Shown here: piece after piece, positions 1 through 7,673 of the stretch
How positions within the stretch are numbered: position 1 is the stretch's first letter
How the letters are laid out: each line of letters opens with the position of its first letter
Origin: Nanobdellota archaeon
GTDB lineage: Archaea > Aenigmatarchaeota > Aenigmatarchaeia > QMZP01
Reading direction: 5' to 3'
DNA: 26,941 nucleotides
NCBI GenBank assembly: GCA_018818465.1
Contig: JAHIRU010000002.1
Coordinates: 1 to 26,941, forward strand
Program-made: the position numbers and the translations under genes
Notes under the pieces: model-generated
The model's database searches: none
Told to the model about the DNA's origin: nothing
Seen by the model: the letters and a program-made list of their open reading frames with translations, nothing else

Positions 1-342
1 CACGGTTCCACGATAGCAGTAGCCATAGAATGCGGAAACCCACTAGATGGCAAACGCGCGCTCGGGTCAGTGAAGGAATCAAAGGGGTTCTCAGAGGGCG
101 TGAGCGACCGCGAAATACTGCGAGTAAGGGAGCTCCTTGCGCGCAGAGAGGGCCTATTCGCCGAGCCAGCGGGGGCTGTTGCTTTAACAGGCCTTTTGAA
201 GTACAAGCACCGTATCAAACGAGGCTCAAAAGTGGTTTGCGTGATTACTGGCCATGGATTAAAGACACCGATGACAGGCACAAGAGGCCATGTAAAGAAA
301 GTAAAGGCAGACCCTAATATTGTTGATTCTTTGTTGAAATAG
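1..342 (+). CDS. thrC: Threonine synthase, C-terminal part (5' end outside window)
   Basis: This is the last 113 residues of a PLP-dependent threonine synthase, which converts O-phosphohomoserine to threonine. The frame is open from the first base, so the gene starts upstream of the window. Recognisable family segments are the IECGNPLDG stretch near the window edge, FAEPAGAVALTGLLK, and the C-terminal TGHGLK motif. The gene ends 5 bases before the convergent CYTH gene. Base composition is unusual: I count 107 G+C in bases 1-180 (59%) against about 23% in 541-720, falling through about 45% towards the stop codon. This suggests transfer from a GC-rich donor, or an assembly join. A related fold-type II PLP enzyme such as cysteate synthase cannot be excluded from the C-terminus alone. 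Confidence 0.85.
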   Translation, partial: HGSTIAVAIECGNPLDGKRALGSVKESKGFSEGVSDREILRVRELLARREGLFAEPAGAVALTGLLKYKHRIKRGSKVVCVITGHGLKTPMTGTRGHVKKVKADPNIVDSLLK

Positions 343-347
343 GATAA

Positions 348-878
348 TCATTTCCTTTCTTCAAGCAATCTTAAATAACCTTTTTTTTCAATTCTTTCTA
401 AGTTTAATTTTTTTGCCATTTCCATACATTCTTTAAGTAAGACACTCTCGTTTTCCGTACCTTTATGTTCAATTTCAGCAAAAAGACCTAGGTTTTCTAC
501 ATTATCGATTGTGATTTTAAATTTTCCATTATCGAAAATTTCCCTATCCTTTTTTATTGTAATATGAGTCCTGAATCCAAGATTTTTCAATATTTCAAAC
601 ATTTCACTCACATTAGAAATATTAGTATTTTTTTCTATAGCATGTGAATAAGATTCATTGTTATAAATTACATTTTTATATGTTATTTCATTTTTGTTTT
701 CAGATTCTCTTATCCGTAAATTTTCTTTCCCGTTTTCTGTCATTAAAAAATCTTTATGTGGTGGGAAAAAATATGTATCTTTCTCTATAATTTTTTTGAT
801 AAAGAAATCATTAAAATAATTTCTTATCGATTTTGCTACATCTTCATCAATTCTAAAGCAGATTTCAACTTCTTTCAA
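348..878 (-). CDS. CYTH-domain protein (class IV adenylate cyclase / triphosphatase-like)
   Basis: A 176-residue single-domain protein of the CYTH superfamily, whose members bind triphosphate substrates inside a beta-tunnel (CyaB adenylate cyclases, thiamine triphosphatases, tripolyphosphatases). Visible family elements are the N-terminal ExE strand (E3-V-E5), LRIRE, ITYKN, and the late KITIDNVENLGLFAEIE strand with its conserved acidic residues. The signature lysine of ExExK is a cysteine here (E-V-E-I-C7), which may alter or abolish triphosphate chemistry. The start is a TTG codon at 878 with GTGAT four bases upstream, inside the 18-base gap after the radical SAM gene, so the two are probably one transcript. 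Both genes are very AT-rich. Substrate and product are unknown. Confidence 0.75.
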   Translation of the reverse strand: MKEVEICFRIDEDVAKSIRNYFNDFFIKKIIEKDTYFFPPHKDFLMTENGKENLRIRESENKNEITYKNVIYNNESYSHAIEKNTNISNVSEMFEILKNLGFRTHITIKKDREIFDNGKFKITIDNVENLGLFAEIEHKGTENESVLLKECMEMAKKLNLERIEKKGYLRLLEERK

Positions 879-896
879 TTAAATCACTTAAACTTA

Positions 897-2474
897 TTAA
901 ACATTTCTTCTAAATGTACTATCAAGCCATTTTACTCTATCTATAAGAGTTTCATCCATAGTATCTCTTATTGTTTTATATTTATTAGTTATCTCTTCTA
1001 TAAATTTTCCTGTTTCACCTTTATCGTTTTCATATACCTTTAATATATCATTAAGATATTCGCAATCTAATTGTCTATATTTAGATATTATATTTTTGAT
1101 TTCCTTTCTAGTATAACCTTCAGGTATTTCTCCGCGACAAAATGCCTGTAGATTATATATAACATCCAAATCACCCAATTCCCATGATCTAAATGTATTA
1201 AAAATTTCTTCAACATCCGGATCATCAAATTCATATTCATATTCGACAGAATCTAAATCAATTCTTACTTCTTGGTTTTTTGTTGAAAAATCATTACCTA
1301 GTGGTGTTCTCGGTTCTATTCTTACCCTTTTTATAAGTCTAGCATCATGATTATTAATACCTGCATCATAAATGAAATTTAAATTTTCTCTTAATTCACT
1401 AACACTTACGCTTTGATCAAAGAATATAAAGCCTATATCAGTTTCTATTCCTAAACCTCTTAAAAAATTCAACGCCTCGATATTTTTTTGTCCTATTCCA
1501 AATTTTCTATACCTTCTTAGTTGATTTTTACAACCAGACTCCAAACCAAGAAAAATTTCTCTTAAACCAGATTTTTTAAGTTTTGTTAAAATTTTTTCAC
1601 TTTCTTTCTTTCCACCAAAATCAACACCTAATACAGAATCTACTCGCGCATTTATATAAAAATCTAAATTTGGATTTATTATCCCATCTTTTTTGTATTC
1701 GATCAAGACTTTGGCAAACTCCTCTACCCTTTTTGGGTTATCACCAAAAAAATCTTCATCCGTAAACCATGGTGATTTGAAACCAATATTCGATAAAGAT
1801 GACAATTCTTCTAAAACAAAAGTTATATCAAAGGGTTTCCAACCAGGACCATTATATTTTTCAACTGTTCCACAATAACTACATAATGAATATGCACACC
1901 CTCTACTTCCCTCTATTCTTGAACACCCATTTTGATCAAAAACTTTATATGCTAATGATCTTAACGGATGTTTAGCATTTCTTATATCAAAAGATTCTCT
2001 TTCAGTTAAAACCAGTTCATTATTTGATATATAAGCTAAATTTGGAATATTTGTTAATTTAAGATTTTCACGTTTTTTGTTCTGCGCCACTTCTTTTACT
2101 AGCTCTGAAAACGCAGTCTCTCCCTCTCCTCTTACACAAATAATGTTATTATATAATTTCAATACATCTTCGAATGCATATGTTCCTAAAATATCTCCGG
2201 CAACTAAAATCGTATCAGGTGATTCCTCTTGTGTTTTTTCTACACTTGTTTTAAATTTCTCATAAGCTCTTATTTTTGTCGATAACCCTATTATTTCATA
2301 ATGAGAATTTTTCAAGATAGGACCAATATCAGAATAATTATCAAGTTCTAGCGACTTCAAATATATCTGAGCTTCTGGAACATTATCTGTAATATAAGGT
2401 GCTAATGTTTCAATACCCAAAGGCTCGCTTATTTCATCCCTCGGTGTTCCCAAATCTACTAATAAAACTTTCAT
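897..2474 (-). CDS. B12-binding-type radical SAM protein with CX4CX2C cluster motif
   Basis: A 525-residue protein with the layout of cobalamin-binding-domain radical SAM enzymes. Residues 1-135 form an alpha/beta domain (MKVLLVDLG start, VAGD near 91-94, CVRGEGETAF near 113-122). The radical SAM barrel follows from about residue 185. The usual DxHxxG cobalamin motif is not evident, so B12 binding is uncertain. The cluster motif is C193-AYSL-C198-SY-C201, that is CX4CX2C rather than CX3CX2C; I checked it on the nucleotide sequence (tgt gca tat tca tta tgt agt tat tgt). A later GLESG motif and an FFDQS segment fit the Elp3/MiaB-like barrel. A TATA-like CTTTTATTA about 26 bases before the ATG suggests a leaderless mRNA. 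The substrate is unknown; the only clue is the co-directional CYTH gene downstream. Confidence 0.8.
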   Translation of the reverse strand: MKVLLVDLGTPRDEISEPLGIETLAPYITDNVPEAQIYLKSLELDNYSDIGPILKNSHYEIIGLSTKIRAYEKFKTSVEKTQEESPDTILVAGDILGTYAFEDVLKLYNNIICVRGEGETAFSELVKEVAQNKKRENLKLTNIPNLAYISNNELVLTERESFDIRNAKHPLRSLAYKVFDQNGCSRIEGSRGCAYSLCSYCGTVEKYNGPGWKPFDITFVLEELSSLSNIGFKSPWFTDEDFFGDNPKRVEEFAKVLIEYKKDGIINPNLDFYINARVDSVLGVDFGGKKESEKILTKLKKSGLREIFLGLESGCKNQLRRYRKFGIGQKNIEALNFLRGLGIETDIGFIFFDQSVSVSELRENLNFIYDAGINNHDARLIKRVRIEPRTPLGNDFSTKNQEVRIDLDSVEYEYEFDDPDVEEIFNTFRSWELGDLDVIYNLQAFCRGEIPEGYTRKEIKNIISKYRQLDCEYLNDILKVYENDKGETGKFIEEITNKYKTIRDTMDETLIDRVKWLDSTFRRNV

Positions 2475-2606
2475 ATTGAGAAAATAATAACAACTAATAA
2501 AAGCTTACCAGCGCTATTATTATGAAATAAGAGCAAAAGGACAGAACCTTTTTATATTATTAACCAAATATTGTGTATATTAATAGAATAACAGGTAGTT
2601 GTTGAT
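2475..2606. promoter_or_regulatory. Divergent promoter region, radical SAM gene / uS15
   Basis: A 132-base divergent intergenic region. On the plus strand a TATA box in the CCTTTTTATATT context (centre about 2555) predicts a start near 2581 and a leader of about 26 bases before uS15. On the minus strand a TATA-like element at about 2495-2503 lies 25-27 bases from the radical SAM ATG, predicting a leaderless transcript. No operator-like repeat was seen. Confidence 0.5.
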
Positions 2607-3059
2607 ATGGCACGAATGCACTCACGTAAGAAAGGGAAATCTAGCTCAAGTAAGCCGATGAAGAAATCAGCTGACTGGGTGAAGTTAAAACCAGCTGAGA
2701 TAGAAGAGATAGTTGTTAAACTAGCCAAACTAGGAAAAACTTCTGCTCTGATTGGAACAGAACTAAGAGATTCTTACGGCATTCCATCAACAAGAATGTT
2801 AACAAACACTAGAATTTCTGAGATGATGAAAAAACATAATCAGTATCCAAAATTCCCTGAGGACATGTTTAACTTAATGAAGAAAGCAGTTCTTCTGCAT
2901 GCTCATATGCAAAAAAACAAAAAAGATTACACATCAAAGCGCGGCCTAGAATTAACAGAATCAAAGATTCGCAGACTTACTAAATTCTATAGGAAAGAGG
3001 GGTCTGTACCAAAAGAATGGAAATACGAATACGAAAAGGCAAAGCTGTTGGTTAGATAG
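2607..3059 (+). CDS. rps15: 30S ribosomal protein uS15
   Basis: A 150-residue archaeal/eukaryotic-type S15, longer than the roughly 88-residue bacterial protein because of its N-terminal extension. It binds 16S rRNA in the small-subunit platform. The start MARMHSRKKGKS, the central IGTELRDSYGIP segment, and the C-terminal S15 core (ESKIRRLTKFYRKEG, then W-KYEYEKAKLLV) are typical. It is a stand-alone gene with its own promoter and converges on the PIN-ATPase gene, with only 36 bases between the stop codons. A weak TTGAT ribosome-binding site lies just before the ATG. Confidence 0.96.
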   Translation: MARMHSRKKGKSSSSKPMKKSADWVKLKPAEIEEIVVKLAKLGKTSALIGTELRDSYGIPSTRMLTNTRISEMMKKHNQYPKFPEDMFNLMKKAVLLHAHMQKNKKDYTSKRGLELTESKIRRLTKFYRKEGSVPKEWKYEYEKAKLLVR

Positions 3060-3095
3060 ATGTTTTTTGGATTAAACCTTTTCTAAAGGCTTACT

Positions 3096-4895
3096 TTACA
3101 TCAGTATTCTCAAACTCTTTTTTGTTACAGCCTGAAGTATCATTCTGCCGATGTCTGACTTCTTCTTTATTCTGATGTTACCACTCTTGCCGACGAGTGA
3201 TGTCATTAAGAATTCTTCGTTGCTGTAGATGTCCACAGATTTGCCTGAGAGTTTTGGATCGATTTTTACATAGAAATGTTTTCCATGCTCTTCTGTGTAA
3301 AAGTTTATTTCGTTTTTGAATGTTGCTTCTTTTGGTTCTACAGAGATGTGGATGCCCAGTTTCTTTTCTATCTCTTCAATGTTTTTGCCTTTCTTTCCAA
3401 TAAGTCTGGCGATTATGTCATTATCAACCTTGACAGCAATTCTATCATCAGACAAAACTTCCACCTCTACGTTATTATCCCATTTTCTCATTTCTTGATA
3501 AATCCTGTCTGTTGCAAGCTTCTTTATTGGTGAAACCTCTGTTTTTTGCACAGGCATTATCACACTCTCATCACCGAATGTGTATATTTCGAAAACAACA
3601 TCCTTTGTTTCAAAATCTCTTATTTCTACAACAGGTCTTGCCAGATCAGCTTCCTTCATACCAGAAGGAACTTTTACTGTTAGACTTAATTCATATGTCT
3701 TTTCTACTACACCCTTGTCAATGAAGATTACTGTGTTGATAACGTGCGGAATTATACCAAGTTCAAGACGTCCAATAAATCTTTGTATTGCTGATACAGG
3801 ATCATTTGCATGAACAACACCAATCATTCCTACACCAGCCAAACGCATGTCGCCAAACATTCTGAATTCCCTTGTTTTTCTAATCTCATCGAATATTGTG
3901 TAGTCTGGCCTTACAAGCAATAAAAGATCACTCGTCTTTTCCCAGTCACCTTCTAATGGCGCGTATTGTGTTATCTCTGGATCTACCTGCAGATCCCTTG
4001 GCTGTTCCAAAGTCTTAACAATTTTCCCTTGTTTTGACAAGAAGTTAGCAATGCTTGCAGCGAAAGTGCTTTTACCAGAACCAGGCGGTCCTGCTATCAA
4101 AACACCCTGCGATTTGTTTACTATTCTAGATTTTAATTCGTCATGCAGTTTGTAATCGTCTATAGTAAGATTTACAACAGGTCTTACAGCAGTAACTTCT
4201 ATTGTATTGGAAAATGGTGGTCTTGTTATAGAAATTCTATAATTACCCATTTGTATTACCATTGCTCCATGTTTTCCTATTTCTACAAAAGAGTTTTCAT
4301 CTGTTCTAGCCTTTTGAGTTATTTCATCTATTATATTTTTTATTTCCTTTTCTGTGATTGCCTTTTTTCTTATTTTAACAAGTTTCACATCGCCTGGTTT
4401 GCCTTTTTTAGCTAATGGAATAAGTCCAGGTTTCAGATGAACAGACTGTGTATCCATTGTAAAGAAATCTTCAATATCAACTTTCGTTTTTTTCTTCTGC
4501 GGAATGTATTGCACTGCAACACCCTCAGCTTCACCAACCAGTGCCTGCACGTAATCAGCTGTTACTAGAATTCCATTTTCCTTTGCAGCAACGTCTCTGA
4601 TTATTGCATCAATTCTTCCTTTTTTAGCTAGCTGTATCTCTTCAAGAGTTGGTCTTGTGCCAGTAAATTCAACAATTACATCTTTTTTTGGTGCAAGAAC
4701 TCTAATTTTTTTGATCTCTTCAAGGCCCTCAAAACCAACATCCTTGCCCCTAGAAGCCTGTGCCTGAAGTTCATCAACAACAGCCCTAGGTATAATTATT
4801 TTCTTATTTTTCAATTCGTTTTTTTCTATTAAATCTGATAAAATTCCCCGAATCAATATAGATGTGTCAGGGACAATTACCTTTGAATTTTTCAT
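3096..4895 (-). CDS. PIN-domain / AAA-type ATPase / KH-domain protein (PINA-like)
   Basis: A 599-residue archaeal three-part protein. An N-terminal PIN nuclease-like domain (about 1-130) has all four acidic positions (D10 in PDTS, E42, D96, D114). A PilT/VirB11-type ATPase follows, with Walker A GPPGSGKS at 269-276 and Walker B ending at D336. The C-terminus has a KH domain at about 485-523 with a GKKG loop at 500-503. The family includes Sulfolobus PINA, a hexameric ATPase reported to act on Holliday junctions with Hjc. I chose the ATG at 4895: GGGAGGAG lies 7 bases before it, whereas an in-frame ATG seven codons upstream would place that site inside the coding region. It is divergent from tbp. 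The exact nucleic acid substrate is not decided by sequence. Confidence 0.88.
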   Translation of the reverse strand: MKNSKVIVPDTSILIRGILSDLIEKNELKNKKIIIPRAVVDELQAQASRGKDVGFEGLEEIKKIRVLAPKKDVIVEFTGTRPTLEEIQLAKKGRIDAIIRDVAAKENGILVTADYVQALVGEAEGVAVQYIPQKKKTKVDIEDFFTMDTQSVHLKPGLIPLAKKGKPGDVKLVKIRKKAITEKEIKNIIDEITQKARTDENSFVEIGKHGAMVIQMGNYRISITRPPFSNTIEVTAVRPVVNLTIDDYKLHDELKSRIVNKSQGVLIAGPPGSGKSTFAASIANFLSKQGKIVKTLEQPRDLQVDPEITQYAPLEGDWEKTSDLLLLVRPDYTIFDEIRKTREFRMFGDMRLAGVGMIGVVHANDPVSAIQRFIGRLELGIIPHVINTVIFIDKGVVEKTYELSLTVKVPSGMKEADLARPVVEIRDFETKDVVFEIYTFGDESVIMPVQKTEVSPIKKLATDRIYQEMRKWDNNVEVEVLSDDRIAVKVDNDIIARLIGKKGKNIEEIEKKLGIHISVEPKEATFKNEINFYTEEHGKHFYVKIDPKLSGKSVDIYSNEEFLMTSLVGKSGNIRIKKKSDIGRMILQAVTKKSLRILM

Positions 4896-5093
4896 ATTTA
4901 TGCTCCTCCCAACCATCTTAAATGATTAGGCGCTATATACTGATTTTGAAACATTATTTAAAAAGATTCCATGAAAAACAGTGTTTTTTGCATAAAAACT
5001 CGTAAAATTGACAAATATATATGTTAATGTTTATATAATTATCTATACCATTTAAGGTAATGTAAAGGTGAATACAGGGGAGGAATACTGTTT
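4896..5093. promoter_or_regulatory. Divergent promoter region, PIN-ATPase / TBP
   Basis: A 198-base divergent region. A minus-strand TATA box TTTTTAAATAA (4954-4964) predicts a start near 4933 and a leader of about 38 bases carrying the GGGAGGAG site at 4903-4910. A plus-strand TATA box TTTATATAAT (5030-5039) predicts a start near 5060; GGGGAGGA at 5077-5084 is the ribosome-binding site for TBP. No separate RNA gene or operator is visible in between. Confidence 0.55.
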
Positions 5094-5774
5094 ATGTCAG
5101 AATTTCAAGTTAAAGTAGAGAATGTTGTTGCATTTGTTTCATTAGGCGAGGATATACCATTGACTAAAATAGTTTCAAAACTAGAGAACGCAGAATACGA
5201 ACCAGAACAATTCCCAGGATTGGTATACCGCACAAAAGAACCGCGTGCAGCTGCGTTGATATTTTCATCAGGTAAAATAGTTTGTACAGGTGCAAAAAGT
5301 ATAGAAAAGGCTAAAGAGGCAATGACGAAAGTTGTTGATACTGTTAGAGATCTTGGAATAAATCTTCCAACAAAATTTAACATAAAAGTAGAGAATATAG
5401 TAGCTTCATCAAAAATAGATGCAAAATTGAATCTTGAGGATATAGCCTTTTCATTGGAGAACGCAGAATACGAACCAGAGCAGTTCCCAGGATTAGTATA
5501 TAGAATCACTGAACCAAGGGTTGCGTTTTTGCTTTTCTCTTCTGGCAAGATTATTTGCACAGGAGCGCATAACATAGATGATATACACACAGCTCTTGGA
5601 AAACTAAAAGAAAAGCTAGAATCTATTGGAATAGATGTTAAACCATCAAAAGATATTACATCATCAAAAGATATTAAACTAGCAAAAGACGCTAAACTAG
5701 CAAAAGACGCTAAAAAAGACGCTGAATTAGCAGCAAAAAGAGCATTAAAAGATGCTGAACGAGCGAAAGATTAG
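5094..5774 (+). CDS. tbp: TATA-binding protein with long Lys/Asp/Ala-rich tail
   Basis: The general transcription factor that bends TATA-box DNA and recruits TFB. The saddle is made of two direct repeats (about residues 4-90 and 95-180), each containing the near-identical NAEYEPEQFPGLVYR segment followed by LxFSSGKIxCTGA. Archaeal TBPs are usually about 180-190 residues and often end in a short acidic tail. This one is 226 residues with a tail (about 184-226) rich in K, D and A that looks helical and highly charged. The tail is built on tandem 18-bp DNA repeats (listed separately). A strong GGGGAGGA ribosome-binding site precedes the ATG by 9 bases. It is convergent with the eL37-LSm pair. 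Confidence 0.96.
   Translation: MSEFQVKVENVVAFVSLGEDIPLTKIVSKLENAEYEPEQFPGLVYRTKEPRAAALIFSSGKIVCTGAKSIEKAKEAMTKVVDTVRDLGINLPTKFNIKVENIVASSKIDAKLNLEDIAFSLENAEYEPEQFPGLVYRITEPRVAFLLFSSGKIICTGAHNIDDIHTALGKLKEKLESIGIDVKPSKDITSSKDIKLAKDAKLAKDAKKDAELAAKRALKDAERAKD
5643..5714 (+). repeat. Four tandem 18-bp units within the tbp 3' end
   Basis: Consecutive units start at 5643, 5661, 5679 and 5697. The last two are identical (ctagcaaaagacgctaaa). The first two are related (ccatcaaaagatattaca and tcatcaaaagatattaaa). They encode six-residue steps PSKDIT, SSKDIK, LAKDAK, LAKDAK, and a degenerate continuation follows to the stop codon. The TBP tail therefore seems to have grown by slippage or tandem duplication. 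Confidence 0.85.
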
Positions 5775-5800
5775 CTTTATTTTTTTATTTTCTTTCTATT

Positions 5801-5837
5801 AAAACCTTTTAGAGCTATCGCTTCTGCAAAAGGTTTT
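5801..5837. terminator. Possible bidirectional terminator between tbp and eL37
   Basis: An inverted repeat with arms AAAACCTTTT (5801-5810) and AAAAGGTTTT (5828-5837) and a 17-base loop lies between the convergent tbp and eL37 stop codons. T-rich tracts follow it on the plus strand (5851-5875), and A/T runs flank it on the other side. Archaeal termination relies mainly on U-tracts, so the hairpin may be secondary. Confidence 0.45.
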
Positions 5838-5849
5838 ATCCAAAAATCT

Positions 5850-6053
5850 TTAATTTTTCTTTATTTTCTTTCTATTGCCTTTTCCTAGAACAAGCTTTCG
5901 CGAGGAAGCAACTTTTTTTATCTTCTTTGATCTGCCAAATCCGCAAGAAGAACAGATTTTTTGCCTGATATGATATGCGATTTTTCCACAACGTCTGCAT
6001 GCAATGTGGACTTTCTTTTGCCTCTTTCCTTTAGATGGTGTACCTTTAGTCAT
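5850..6053 (-). CDS. rpl37e: 50S ribosomal protein eL37
   Basis: A 67-residue zinc-ribbon ribosomal protein of the large subunit, present in archaea and eukaryotes. It starts MTKGTPSKGKRQKKVH and has two CxxC pairs (C19/C22 in CRRC and C34/C37 in CSSC) that bind zinc, followed by a basic tail, the usual size and arrangement. It lies 92 bases downstream of the LSm gene in the same direction, the conserved archaeal LSm-L37e pairing. GGTAAT lies 4 bases before the ATG, and a TTTATAC element at about 6096-6104 could give it its own promoter. Confidence 0.95.
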   Translation of the reverse strand: MTKGTPSKGKRQKKVHIACRRCGKIAYHIRQKICSSCGFGRSKKIKKVASSRKLVLGKGNRKKIKKN

Positions 6054-6145
6054 TTTAATTACCTATCCTGTTTGTTAACTATGCAACGATGACAGTGTAT
6101 AAACAATATAGTCATCTGACTTTCTAATTATCTATCTGATATAGT

Positions 6146-6361
6146 TTATTTAGCTGGTGAGATGTAGATAATACTGTCGCCTCTGATCAGTACCTTTCCT
6201 ATTTTAATTTCTTTTTCATTCTGTATTGTTGCATCATCAAGCCAGATGTTTATATGCGAATCAAAGGCCTTGAGGATACCTACAACACTTTCTCCACTTT
6301 TAGTTTTTACTATAATGTTCTTATCAACTGAACTTCCTAGCACATCTAATGGTCTCTGCAT
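6146..6361 (-). CDS. Sm-like archaeal protein (LSm)
   Basis: A 71-residue Sm-fold protein expected to form a homo-heptameric RNA-binding ring. The Sm1 motif (about residues 13-45) includes LKAFDSHINIWLDDA, with the D-x-H-x-N RNA-contact pattern. The Sm2 motif appears as KVLIRGDSIIYISP, with the RGDxI signature. The length is typical for archaeal SmAP1. The promoter TATATAAG (about 6411-6420) and GGGTG 8-9 bases upstream support the chosen ATG. It is followed by eL37. Confidence 0.94.
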   Translation of the reverse strand: MQRPLDVLGSSVDKNIIVKTKSGESVVGILKAFDSHINIWLDDATIQNEKEIKIGKVLIRGDSIIYISPAK

Positions 6362-6425
6362 GTTTTAGCACCCTTCCTTTTTTAAACAAATAACAACTAT
6401 TTGTATAAAACTTATATAAAGTTTC

Positions 6426-6599
6426 TCAGTCCTCACCAGGTGGTATTTGCGATAAAAACGCTAATATTATGCCAGCGAATATCATTATTATTCCAGTTAA
6501 AAGCAAATCAAGCTCTATATAACTACTTAAAATAGAAGCTCCTGCACCTGCAACCATCATCAGAATTCCAAATAAAAACATAGTCATTTTCGGTTCCAT
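6426..6599 (-). CDS. Small two-helix membrane protein
   Basis: A 57-residue unrecognised protein with two hydrophobic helices (about 6-25 and 31-49) and an acidic C-terminus. The frame is open for 15 more codons upstream to an ATG at 6644, but a palindromic TATA element (6614-6627) lies inside that extension. The likely start is therefore the ATG at 6599, or one at 6587, on a leaderless or nearly leaderless mRNA. It sits between LSm and the divergent eS8 gene. No function can be assigned. Confidence 0.5.
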   Translation of the reverse strand: MEPKMTMFLFGILMMVAGAGASILSSYIELDLLLTGIIMIFAGIILAFLSQIPPGED

Positions 6600-6613
6600 A
6601 TTGAATAAAAGCG

Positions 6614-6627
6614 TAATGTTTATATAA
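6614..6627. promoter_or_regulatory. Palindromic TATA element shared by two divergent genes
   Basis: TGTTTATATAAACA is a perfect 14-bp palindrome. On the minus strand its centre is 21-33 bases before the candidate ATGs (6599, 6587) of the small membrane protein. On the plus strand it predicts a start near 6646, giving eS8 a leader of about 40 bases that includes its GAGGA site. A single symmetrical TATA box could therefore fire both ways. Confidence 0.5.
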
Positions 6628-6686
6628 ACACATTCCCTATACATACACTATAAAACGCACAAGTCGATATGTTTGAGGAATTGTAT

Positions 6687-7079
6687 ATGGCTATTTGGCA
6701 TCTTAAATCTAAGAGAAAGGCAACAAGCGGTTTAGTAAGAAAAAACAGAAAAAAGAAGGCGTTTGAACGTGGTACAATTTTCTTAGAGACAAAAATAGGT
6801 GAAAGAAGAGCAAAAACTCAAAGGAAAAGAGGCGGTACAGAGAAAACAAAGCTTTTGCGTGATGAAAATGTTAATGTTTTTAATCCAAAATCAAAAAAGA
6901 TAGAGGCTACAAAAATAAAATCTGTAGAAGAAAACACAGCAAATCCCCATTATGTTAGAAGAAATATTTTAACTCGCGGAGCAATTATAAAAACAGATAT
7001 AGGTTTAGCTCGCATAACATCTCGTCCGGGACAGGTTGGTGTGATAAACGCTATTCTGTTAGAAGGAGAAAAGAAATAA
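6687..7079 (+). CDS. rps8e: 30S ribosomal protein eS8
   Basis: A 130-residue archaeal/eukaryotic small-subunit protein. The MAIWHLKSKRKATSG start, basic N-terminal half, internal VEENTANPHYVRRNILTRG segment and TSRPGQVG near the C-terminus are diagnostic of S8e. I chose ATG 6687 because GAGGA (6675-6679) lies 7 bases before it and because archaeal S8e proteins start at this position; an in-frame ATG six codons upstream would bury the ribosome-binding site. Its stop overlaps the next gene's start by one base (TAATG), so the two are likely translationally coupled. Confidence 0.95.
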   Translation: MAIWHLKSKRKATSGLVRKNRKKKAFERGTIFLETKIGERRAKTQRKRGGTEKTKLLRDENVNVFNPKSKKIEATKIKSVEENTANPHYVRRNILTRGAIIKTDIGLARITSRPGQVGVINAILLEGEKK

Positions 7080-7651
7080 TGAATTATAAAATACCCGCTC
7101 TTGTGGTAATAGCGGCTTTAATTTTAGCAGGCGGTTTCTTAGCATATAATAATGGTTTTTTCATAAAAGATTTGAGAGCAGATGAATTAATGGAATCTAC
7201 AAACAAATGGCTCGAAACTGATTCCGGGAAAGAAGCCTTTCCAGATGCTGTTTCAGGAGAGCCTTATAAGGTTTTTAATTTTGAGAAAACTGATGTTGAA
7301 TTGTGGGTTGTTCCACTAAATAGTGAAGACCTTGCTGTGGGTTATATAGAAACAAAGGAAACAAGTTTTGACAGGCCTCCGATTTATACGAAATTTGCTG
7401 AACCAAGAGAAAGCGTGTTCGGTAAAACATTCAACAACGCATTTTCTTTAATGTTAGAGCATACTGATTACAGTGCTTCACAGCTATCGAAACCAATATT
7501 AGTTGTTCACCGCACAACAATTATGTGGCACTCTGTTGTAACTTCTGGTTCAGAACAAATAGATTATCTAGAAGTGCCAGCTTTATGGAGTTTTGATGAA
7601 ATTTGGGACCAGCACGGAAAAATAAAAATAGACGAAGATAAGAGCATATAA
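7079..7651 (+). CDS. Membrane-anchored protein of unknown function
   Basis: 190 residues. Residues 4-24 form one hydrophobic helix with a short positive N-terminus, so it is probably an uncleaved anchor with the rest outside the cytoplasm. The remainder is soluble and shows no motif I recognise; it contains a WVVPLNSEDLAVGYIE strand region and no cysteines that could form disulfides. It is coupled to eS8 by a TAATG overlap and preceded by GAAGGAGA. It ends 22 bases before the convergent glutamate dehydrogenase stop. I cannot suggest a role. Confidence 0.65.
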   Translation: MNYKIPALVVIAALILAGGFLAYNNGFFIKDLRADELMESTNKWLETDSGKEAFPDAVSGEPYKVFNFEKTDVELWVVPLNSEDLAVGYIETKETSFDRPPIYTKFAEPRESVFGKTFNNAFSLMLEHTDYSASQLSKPILVVHRTTIMWHSVVTSGSEQIDYLEVPALWSFDEIWDQHGKIKIDEDKSI

Positions 7652-7673
7652 CCAGTAGTCAAGAATTCAGAAT

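Noticed and set aside
30..317. A 95-residue open frame on the plus strand at the left edge
   Set aside because: It overlaps the threonine synthase frame, which has clear family motifs; the alternative has no recognisable features.
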